A DNA stretch of 28,116 bases from assembly GCA_016935715.1 (NCBI GenBank), contig JAFGQJ010000102.1, positions 1 through 28,116 of the forward strand. Reading direction: 5' to 3'. Source of the DNA: Spirochaetales bacterium (GTDB lineage: Bacteria; Spirochaetota; Spirochaetia; SZUA-6; DRHE01). The position numbers were made by a program, and so were the translations under genes. This document shows, piece after piece, positions 6,859-16,982 of this stretch; position 1 is the stretch's first letter, and each line of letters starts with the position of its first letter. Under the pieces are notes generated by a model. That model searched no databases. It was not told the DNA's origin and saw only the letters and a list, made by a program, of their open reading frames with translations.

Positions 6859-7395
6859 ATGGCAGAGAAAACACAGAAGATTCAGCCCTACAAGACAGAA
6901 GGAATCAGGAAGATCAAAGAGCTGATTCAGAGCTCCTCGGACGTGATTTTCACCGACTTCCGGGGTTTGAACGTCGCTCAGATCACCGAGTTGCGCCGAA
7001 GCCTCCAGGAGAAAGAGGGGGAGTTCCGGGTGGTGAAGAATAACTACGCCCGGCTGGCTCTGAACGATCTGGGATTTCCCTTCGAGGATGAGTTCCTGAT
7101 CGATCCCACCGCCCTGGCCCTGGCCCAGGCGGACGTCGGCCCGATCACCAAGGTGCTTTCCGATTTCACCCGGGATTCAACCCTCCGGATCAAGGGGGGG
7201 CTGGTGGACGGCAAGGTTGTGTCCGCCGCCGAGGTCGAGGCCATCAGCAAGCTGCCCGTCAGGGATCAGCTGTACGCCATACTGATGGGTACGATGAACG
7301 CGCCCTTGAGGAATCTGGTGTACCTGATGAACGAGGTCGTTACAAGACTGGTCAGAACCTTGCAGGCCGTAGCCGACAGCAAGGAAAAACAATAG
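6859..7395 (+). CDS. rplJ: Ribosomal protein L10
   Basis: L10 anchors dimers of L7/L12 on the large subunit and so carries the stalk. The 178 residues begin with the typical DVIFTDFRGLNVAQITELR block (about 29-47), and the C-terminal helix that holds L7/L12 dimers runs from about 135. Only three bases separate it from rplA, so no room exists for the long L10 leader found before rplJ in many bacteria. Control must therefore differ, perhaps through rplK-rplA. Confidence 0.95.
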   Translation: MAEKTQKIQPYKTEGIRKIKELIQSSSDVIFTDFRGLNVAQITELRRSLQEKEGEFRVVKNNYARLALNDLGFPFEDEFLIDPTALALAQADVGPITKVLSDFTRDSTLRIKGGLVDGKVVSAAEVEAISKLPVRDQLYAILMGTMNAPLRNLVYLMNEVVTRLVRTLQAVADSKEKQ

Positions 7396-7396
7396 A

Positions 7397-7435
7397 GGCG
7401 GCATTAGTCTTCCCGAGTGTCCTGCTACTGCTGCC
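7397..7435 (+). promoter_or_regulatory. Hairpin between rplJ and rplL
   Basis: GGCGGCA (7397-7403) pairs with TGCTGCC (7429-7435), with one G-U pair, and TAG/CTA may extend it. It begins directly after the rplJ stop and has no T-run. It could protect the mRNA 5' end of rplL, whose product is needed in several copies per ribosome. This is inferred from position only. Confidence 0.4.
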
Positions 7436-7469
7436 CGAAGAGAAAAAACTGATTACAAGGAGAAGGTAA

Positions 7470-7859
7470 ATGGCGACACTGACGAATGACGAGATCCTCG
7501 AGGCCATCGCCAATAAGACGGTGCTCGAGATTTCGGAGCTGGTAAAGGCAATGGAAGAGAAGTTCGGCGTGAGCGCTGCTGCGCCGGTGGCGATGGGACC
7601 GGCACCGGCCGCAGGCGGCGATGCTGCAGCAGCTGCCGAGGAGCAGACGGAGTTCACCGTCGTGCTGAAGAGTTTCGAAGACGGGAAGAAGATTCCCGTC
7701 ATCAAGGAGGTCCGGGCCCTAACCGGTCTGGGACTGAAAGAAGCGAAAGAGCTCGTCGAAGCTGGTGACAAGTCCGTGAAGGAGGCCATCAGCAAAGAGG
7801 AAGCTCAAAAAATCAAAGAGCGGCTGGAGACAGCAGGCGCTACGGTTGAGGTTACATAA
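7470..7859 (+). CDS. rplL: Ribosomal protein L7/L12
   Basis: L7/L12 is the multicopy stalk protein that recruits the translational GTPases. The 129-residue product has the N-terminal dimerisation part (1-35), an Ala/Pro/Gly-rich hinge (about 36-58) and the C-terminal factor-binding domain with KIPVIKEVRALTGLGLKEAK (74-93). An AAGGAGAAGG site precedes the ATG. The gene stands 74 bases after rplJ and 165 bases before rpoB, so it is bounded on both sides by gaps with hairpins, fitting its need for higher output. Confidence 0.97.
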   Translation: MATLTNDEILEAIANKTVLEISELVKAMEEKFGVSAAAPVAMGPAPAAGGDAAAAAEEQTEFTVVLKSFEDGKKIPVIKEVRALTGLGLKEAKELVEAGDKSVKEAISKEEAQKIKERLETAGATVEVT

Positions 7860-7890
7860 TCCTAACTTTGCACCATCATCCCACAATCTC

Positions 7891-7924
7891 GATACCACCG
7901 GTGGTTACCCCCATCGGTGGTATC
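7891..7924 (+). promoter_or_regulatory. Perfect hairpin between rplL and rpoB
   Basis: GATACCACCG (7891-7900) is perfectly complementary to CGGTGGTATC (7915-7924) around a 14-base loop. It starts 31 bases after the rplL stop. No T-run follows, so it is more likely an RNA-processing, stabilising or attenuating structure than a full terminator. In E. coli the rplL-rpoB gap holds an attenuator and an RNase III site, so the position is meaningful. Confidence 0.6.
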
Positions 7925-7929
7925 ATGAC

Positions 7930-7998
7930 GTGAGAGCAACGCACTCTTGCCCTGATCCCCGAATGGGGCGCAGCGGCAGAGCCTGCGTTTATTCTCAC
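7930..7998 (+). promoter_or_regulatory. Nested extended stem in the rpoB leader
   Basis: Four helices stack in one 69-base element: GTGAGAG/TTCTCAC (7930-7936, 7992-7998), AACGCA/TGCGTT (7938-7943, 7984-7989), CTCT plus GCC with AGAG plus GGC (7944-7951, 7975-7981, one bulged T) and CCCC/GGGG (7957-7960, 7965-7968) closed by GAAT. It ends 26 bases before the rpoB ATG. I know of no family that matches it. Confidence 0.6.
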
Positions 7999-8024
7999 CA
8001 ATTCTATAGCTCACGGGGGGGCAC

Positions 8025-11000
8025 ATGGTTCCTGAAATGATCAAAAGGGTCTATATCGGCCAGGGCGTGGAAGAAGCGATGGAGATGCCCAGTTTGATAG
8101 ACATTCAGCTCTCGTCGTTCGAGCGTTTCCTGCAGAGGGAAAAGCTCAGAGAGGGCAAATCCGTACAGCGCCAGGGTCTGGAGGACGTGTTTCAGGTGAT
8201 TTTCCCGATCGAGAGCCCCAATGGGGACATGGTTCTGGAATACGGCGGCTACAACCTGGATGAGGAGGCCGTGGTATTCAGCGAGCAGGAATGCAAGAAC
8301 AAGGGGCTGACCTATGCGATTCCCCTCAAGGCCAGGATCAACCTGATCTTCCTCAACACCGGGGAGATCCGGCAGAAGGAAATTTACATGGGGGATATCC
8401 CGCTGATGACCCCCAGAGGAACCTTCATCATAAACGGCGCCGAGCGGGTAGTCGTGAGTCAGATTCACCGCTCCCCGGGGGTGATTTTCAGCCACGACAA
8501 GGGGGTTTTCTCCTCCCGCATCATTCCCTATCGCGGATCCTGGCTGGAGTTCGAGGTCGATCAGAAGAAGGAGCTGCTCTATACGAAGATCGACAGGAAG
8601 AAAAAGATACTGGCCACGATCTTCCTGCGGGCCCTCGGTTTCGATACGAGGGAGAAGATCATCGACCTGTTCTACCAGACGAAAACCGTGACCCTCTCGG
8701 AGAGCAGGGAGGACAAGGAGAAGGTGCTCGGAATGGTTTTTGCCCGTGCCGTCTACCGGGAAGAGGAGGGGCAGACCAAGAAGCTGTACAGGGCGGGAGA
8801 CAAGATCCATCCCCACGACGTGGAGGAGCTGATCCATTCGGGCATCACGAAGATCGAGGTCATCGACTTCCAGAACGATAAATCCCTGCATTCGCCGATC
8901 ATACTCAACTGTTTCGAGCGGGAAGAGGTCATCTACTCCCGTGAAGACCCGCAAAAGGATGAGCCCACCAGGGAGGAATCGATCAGCCGGGTGTACGGCG
9001 TGATCAAGCCGGGAGAACCGATCACTCTGGAGAGCGCCGAGAAAGACCTGCAGAGCATGTTCTTCACGCCGCGGCGCTACGACCTGGGCCGGGTTGGCCG
9101 CTACAAGCTGAACAAGAAGTTCGACTACGAGCAGCCCTTCAAGACACACACGCTGGTACCGGAGGATATCATCAACACCATGACATTCCTCATCCAGGTC
9201 TACATCGGTGAGCGGAATGTCGATGATATCGATCATCTGGGCAACCGGAGAATCCGCTCCGCCGGCGAGCTGCTCACCAATCATCTCAAGGTGGCCTTCA
9301 CCCGCATGGAGCGCATAGCCAAGGAGCGTATGAGCCTCAAGGAGGCGGACACGATCCGTCCGCAGGACCTGATATCCATCAAACCGATCGTGGCCACGAT
9401 CAAGGAGTTTTTCGGCTCCAGCCAGCTTTCCCAGTTCATGGACCAGGTCAATCCCCTGGCCGAGCTGACCCACAAGCGCAGGCTCAACGCCCTGGGCCCG
9501 GGAGGCCTTTCCAGGGACAGAGCCGGGTTCGAGGTTCGGGACGTTCATTACACACATTACGGCCGCATGTGTCCGATAGAGACGCCGGAAGGTCCCAACA
9601 TCGGCCTGATCGTTTCCCTGGCCAACTACACGCGGGTGAACGAGTACGGCTTCCTGGAGACCCCCTACCGCAAGGTGGTGGACGGAGTGGTGACCGCCGA
9701 GATCGAGTACCTGTCGGCCATCGACGAGGAGAAGCACTACATCGCCCAGGCCACCAGCCGGATCGACGACAAGGGCAGGTTCCTGGAGAAATTGATCCCC
9801 GCCAGGAGGGGGGGAGACTACACCACCCGCAAAGCCAAGGATATCCAGTACATGGATGTCTCGCCGAAGCAGATCATCTCCGTCTCCACCTCCCTGATCC
9901 CCTTCCTCGAGCATGACGATGCCAACCGGGCGCTGATGGGTTCAAACATGCAGCGCCAGGCCGTGCCTCTGCTGAGGCCCGAGCCTCCGCGGGTCGGCAC
10001 CGGCATGGAGCGCAAGACCGCCTTCGATTCCGGGGTGGCGGTGGCGGCGAGCCGCGCCGGCCGGGTGGAATACGTGACCTCCGAAAAGGTCGTGGTCAAA
10101 CCGGACAAGGGCAAGGCGGGCGAGCTGGACGTCTATCCGCTGATCAAATTCCAGCGGACCAACCAGGATACCTGCTTCAGCCAGAAACCGATCGTTACAC
10201 CGGGTCAGAAGGTCAAGGAGCGGGAGGTGATCGCCGACGGGCCGGCAACCTACAACGGGGAGCTGGCGCTGGGGGTGAACGTCCTGGTGGCCTTCATGCC
10301 CTGGAACGGATACAACTACGAAGACGCGATCCTGATATCGGAGAAGCTCGTTCGCGAGGATCGTTATACCTCGATCCACATCAAGGAGTTCTCCATCGAA
10401 GTGAGGGAGACCAAGCTGGGGCCGGAGAAGATCACCCGGGATATCCCCAATGCCAGCGACAACTCTCTGGAGCACCTGGACGAAGAGGGCATCATCCGCA
10501 TCGGCGCGGAAGTCAAATCCGGATCCATACTGGTGGGCAAGGTTACGCCCAAGAGCGAGACCGATTCCACCCCGGAGTTCAAGCTGTTGAACTCGATATT
10601 CGGAGAGAAGGCCAAGGACGTTCGGGACACCTCCCTGCGGGTACCCCACGGCATAGAGGGCACGGTCATCGACGTGCAGATGCTGAAGCGCTCCGAAGGG
10701 GATGAGCTCAATCCCGGAGTGGAAGAGGTGGTCAAGATTCTCATCGCAACCAAGCGCAAGCTCCAGGAGGGCGACAAGATGGCAGGCCGCCACGGGAACA
10801 AGGGTGTGATCGCCCGGGTTCTGCCGGAGGAGGACATGCCCTTCATGGAAGACGGCACTCCGGTGGATCTGGTGCTGAATCCCCTGGGTGTGCCCTCGCG
10901 CATGAACCTTGGCCAGATCATGGAGACCGAGCTCGGCTGGGCGGGGTTCAAGCTGGGAGAGTGGTACGCCACCCCGGTTTTCGAGTCCGCCTCCAATGAA

Positions 11001-11516
11001 ATGATAGAAGAGAAGCTCAAGGCCGCCGGCCTGCCGCTGAACTCCAAGGTCCCGCTGTACGACGGGCTGACCGGCGAACCGTTCGAAAACCCGGTTACAG
11101 TCGGGTACATCTACATGATGAAACTGCATCACCTGGTGGATGACAAGATGCACGCCCGGTCGACGGGACCCTATTCCCTGGTAACCCAGCAGCCCCTGGG
11201 AGGCAAGGCCCAGTTCGGAGGGCAGCGGCTCGGGGAGATGGAAGTCTGGGCCCTGGAGGCCTACGGCGCGGCCAACACGCTGCAGGAGCTTCTGACCATC
11301 AAGAGCGACGATATGTCGGGACGCGCCAAGATCTACGAGAGCATCGTGAAGAACGAATCCTTCACCCAGGCCGGCATTCCCGAATCCTTCAACGTTCTGG
11401 TTCAGGAGCTGCGGGGGTTGGCTCTGGACGTGTCGATCTACGACAACAAGGGCAAGCAGATCGCTTTGACGGAGAGGGACGAGGAGCTGATCAACCGGCA
11501 GGGCAGCCGTTTTTAG
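8025..11516 (+). CDS. rpoB: RNA polymerase beta subunit
   Basis: RpoB forms half of the RNA polymerase active-site cleft. The product has 1163 residues, shorter than E. coli beta (1342) because it lacks the large lineage-specific insertions. The rifampicin cluster is clear at 462-492 (FFGSSQLSQFMDQ ... RRLNALGPGG), followed by the conserved CPIETPEGPNIGLI segment. Residue 488, equivalent to E. coli Ser531, is Asn. The C-terminal GEMEVWALEAYGA segment (beta clamp) is present. The ATG at 8025 follows a G-rich site at 8015-8021; an ATG at 8037 is an alternative that starts closer to the family N-terminus. It follows two strong leader structures and precedes rpoC by 78 bases. Confidence 0.98.
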   Translation: MVPEMIKRVYIGQGVEEAMEMPSLIDIQLSSFERFLQREKLREGKSVQRQGLEDVFQVIFPIESPNGDMVLEYGGYNLDEEAVVFSEQECKNKGLTYAIPLKARINLIFLNTGEIRQKEIYMGDIPLMTPRGTFIINGAERVVVSQIHRSPGVIFSHDKGVFSSRIIPYRGSWLEFEVDQKKELLYTKIDRKKKILATIFLRALGFDTREKIIDLFYQTKTVTLSESREDKEKVLGMVFARAVYREEEGQTKKLYRAGDKIHPHDVEELIHSGITKIEVIDFQNDKSLHSPIILNCFEREEVIYSREDPQKDEPTREESISRVYGVIKPGEPITLESAEKDLQSMFFTPRRYDLGRVGRYKLNKKFDYEQPFKTHTLVPEDIINTMTFLIQVYIGERNVDDIDHLGNRRIRSAGELLTNHLKVAFTRMERIAKERMSLKEADTIRPQDLISIKPIVATIKEFFGSSQLSQFMDQVNPLAELTHKRRLNALGPGGLSRDRAGFEVRDVHYTHYGRMCPIETPEGPNIGLIVSLANYTRVNEYGFLETPYRKVVDGVVTAEIEYLSAIDEEKHYIAQATSRIDDKGRFLEKLIPARRGGDYTTRKAKDIQYMDVSPKQIISVSTSLIPFLEHDDANRALMGSNMQRQAVPLLRPEPPRVGTGMERKTAFDSGVAVAASRAGRVEYVTSEKVVVKPDKGKAGELDVYPLIKFQRTNQDTCFSQKPIVTPGQKVKEREVIADGPATYNGELALGVNVLVAFMPWNGYNYEDAILISEKLVREDRYTSIHIKEFSIEVRETKLGPEKITRDIPNASDNSLEHLDEEGIIRIGAEVKSGSILVGKVTPKSETDSTPEFKLLNSIFGEKAKDVRDTSLRVPHGIEGTVIDVQMLKRSEGDELNPGVEEVVKILIATKRKLQEGDKMAGRHGNKGVIARVLPEEDMPFMEDGTPVDLVLNPLGVPSRMNLGQIMETELGWAGFKLGEWYATPVFESASNEMIEEKLKAAGLPLNSKVPLYDGLTGEPFENPVTVGYIYMMKLHHLVDDKMHARSTGPYSLVTQQPLGGKAQFGGQRLGEMEVWALEAYGAANTLQELLTIKSDDMSGRAKIYESIVKNESFTQAGIPESFNVLVQELRGLALDVSIYDNKGKQIALTERDEELINRQGSRF

Positions 11517-11518
11517 CC

Positions 11519-11559
11519 GACGCAGTCCGCCATCGAAAGTGAGAAATGGACGGTGCGTC
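11519..11559 (+). promoter_or_regulatory. Long stem-loop between rpoB and rpoC
   Basis: GACGCA (11519-11524) pairs with TGCGTC (11554-11559). Inside, CCG (11527-11529) pairs with CGG (11551-11553) and CCAT (11530-11533) with ATGG (11546-11549), giving thirteen pairs with small bulges. It begins two bases after the rpoB stop and has no T-run. Confidence 0.55.
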
Positions 11560-11567
11560 AAGGTTTA

Positions 11568-11580
11568 GGGGCAACGCCCC
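11568..11580 (+). promoter_or_regulatory. Tight hairpin abutting the rpoC ribosome site
   Basis: GGGGC (11568-11572) pairs with GCCCC (11576-11580) around AAC. The Shine-Dalgarno GGAGGT (11581-11586) starts at the very next base, so folding or a bound protein could affect rpoC translation. Confidence 0.5.
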
Positions 11581-11594
11581 GGAGGTAGGTGAAT

Positions 11595-15803
<4,209 letters not shown>

Positions 15804-15854
15804 TGGCGCTGTGGGGCTTGATCATTTCGAGAGTTTTTGCTATTTTTCAGAGGT

Positions 15855-15882
15855 GATGCTGCATCCTGGAGGATGGAGCATC
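15855..15882 (+). promoter_or_regulatory. Hairpin downstream of rpoC, shared stem type A
   Basis: GATGCT (15855-15860) pairs with AGCATC (15877-15882), and after one G-G mismatch CATCC (15862-15866) pairs with GGATG (15871-15875) around TGGA. T-runs lie before it, not after, so it is not a standard terminator. Its outer stem and the string GGAGCATC recur in the rpsG-fusA gap. Confidence 0.5.
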
Positions 15883-15942
15883 GCTGCCCAGAAGAAGTAT
15901 CTGGAGCAGGACCGTTAGAAAATCGAAGAGAGACCACGCTGA

Positions 15943-15976
15943 TCAACCTCTTGGGAAGGAATGTCCGAGGGGTTGA
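15943..15976 (+). terminator. Inverted repeat overlapping the rpsL -35 box; possible rpoC terminator or operator
   Basis: TCAACCTCT (15943-15951) pairs with AGGGGTTGA (15968-15976) over nine positions with one T-G pair and a 16-base loop. CATTTTG follows, which could act as a weak termination tail for rpoBC transcripts. The right arm contains the first four bases of the rpsL -35 element, so in DNA form it could also be an operator. Confidence 0.4.
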
Positions 15977-16001
15977 CATTTTGTGTCTGGGTTGTTAGAT
16001 T
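15973..16001 (+). promoter_or_regulatory. Promoter of the str (rpsL) genes
   Basis: A perfect TTGACA at 15973-15978 is followed after 17 bases by TAGATT at 15996-16001. Transcription would start near 16008, with a leader of about 64 bases. An inverted pair CTCACCC (16002-16008) and GGGTGAG (16035-16041) flanks the predicted start and could be an operator. Confidence 0.72.
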
Positions 16002-16071
16002 CTCACCCGCTGATTTTCATCGAGTGTTGACCAGGGGTGAGCCGTGCGTCTACACGCTTAGGAGAGAAGTG

Positions 16072-16446
16072 ATGCCAACGATCAATCAGCTTGTCCGCAA
16101 AGGCAGACAGGCTGTGCACAAGAAGAACAAGGCTCCGGCGCTGCAGTCCTGCCCTCAGAAGAGGGGAGTGTGCACGCGCGTCATGACCGTGACACCGAAG
16201 AAACCGAACTCGGCTCTGAGGAAGGTGGCCCGGGTGCGGTTGAGCAACGGAATCGAGGTCACCGCCTACATCCCGGGGATCGGTCACAATCTCCAGGAGC
16301 ACTCGGTGGTGCTGGTTCGGGGAGGCAGGGTCAAGGATCTTCCCGGTGTTCGCTACCACATCATCCGGGGGGCCAAGGACACGCTGGGAGTGGAAGACCG
16401 GCGCAAAGCCCGCTCGAAGTACGGAACCAAGCGGCCGAAAGTATGA
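16072..16446 (+). CDS. rpsL: Ribosomal protein S12
   Basis: S12 lines the decoding centre of the small subunit and controls accuracy. The open frame extends 37 codons upstream through the promoter, but the ATG at 16072 gives the universal start MPTINQLVRKGR, a 124-residue protein and a good AGGAGAG site (16060-16066). The PKKPNSALRK loop and the GGRVKDLPGVRYH loop match the streptomycin-sensitive forms, with no resistance-type change at the two key Lys. The Asp in the second loop is the residue methylthiolated by RimO in E. coli. It leads the str genes behind its own promoter. Confidence 0.98.
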   Translation: MPTINQLVRKGRQAVHKKNKAPALQSCPQKRGVCTRVMTVTPKKPNSALRKVARVRLSNGIEVTAYIPGIGHNLQEHSVVLVRGGRVKDLPGVRYHIIRGAKDTLGVEDRRKARSKYGTKRPKV

Positions 16447-16458
16447 TGAGGATCTGTT

Positions 16459-16929
16459 ATGCCTAGGAGAAGAGTACCGCCGAAGAGGCCCGTTCCGCCG
16501 GATCCGAAGTACGGCAACCTGAACATCTCGCGAATCGTGGTTCGGATGATGCTTCGGGGCAAGAAATCCGTCGGCTACGGGATCGTGTATGACGCCCTGG
16601 ATATCGTCAAGCAGAAGCTGGGCAAGGATCCCGTCGAGGTATTCGAAAAAGCCCTCGAAAACGTGAAGCCGGTGGTGGAGGTGAAATCGCGGAGAGTCGG
16701 GGGTTCGACCTACCAGGTTCCCGTCGAGGTTCGTGAAAGCAGGCGGGATGCCCTGGCCATGCGCTGGATCATCCAGTACTCCAGGGGCCGCCACGGTTCG
16801 TCGATGAGCGAGAAGCTCGCCGCCGAGCTGATGGATGCGTACAACCAGACAGGAGCCGCGTTCAAGAAAAAAGAAGACACCCACCGGATGGCAGAGGCAA
16901 ACAAGGCGTTTGCCCACTACCGCTGGTAG
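16459..16929 (+). CDS. rpsG: Ribosomal protein S7
   Basis: S7 nucleates assembly of the small-subunit head and lies at the E site. The 156 residues start MPRRRVPPKR, contain KSVGYGIVYDALDIV and the conserved VEVKSRRVGGSTYQVPVEV block, and end in AHYRW, all typical. In E. coli S7 represses the str operon by binding the rpsL-rpsG junction. Here that junction is only 12 bases and unstructured, so any such site must lie elsewhere, possibly at the hairpins before rpsL or after rpsG. Confidence 0.97.
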   Translation: MPRRRVPPKRPVPPDPKYGNLNISRIVVRMMLRGKKSVGYGIVYDALDIVKQKLGKDPVEVFEKALENVKPVVEVKSRRVGGSTYQVPVEVRESRRDALAMRWIIQYSRGRHGSSMSEKLAAELMDAYNQTGAAFKKKEDTHRMAEANKAFAHYRW

Positions 16930-16947
16930 ATTGACAGACTGGCAACC

Positions 16948-16967
16948 GATGCTCTGAACGGAGCATC
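16948..16967 (+). promoter_or_regulatory. Hairpin between rpsG and fusA, shared stem type A
   Basis: GATGCTC (16948-16954) pairs perfectly with GAGCATC (16961-16967) around TGAACG. It shares the GATGCT arm and the full GGAGCATC string with the hairpin at 15855-15882. No T-run follows. Confidence 0.55.
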
Positions 16968-16982
16968 CCGGGAAACGAGCGT

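Noticed and set aside
7860..8024. A classical intrinsic terminator between rplL and rpoB
   Set aside because: Both hairpins are strong, but neither is followed by a T-run on the + strand.
8004..11561. Two long minus-strand open frames opposite rpoB (636 and 539 codons)
   Set aside because: Same cause as for rpoC: mirror frames of a highly biased, conserved gene, with no ribosome site or family match.
15961..16071. N-terminal extension of 37 codons on rpsL
   Set aside because: It spans the rpsL promoter and leader; the universal S12 start and a good ribosome site are at 16072.
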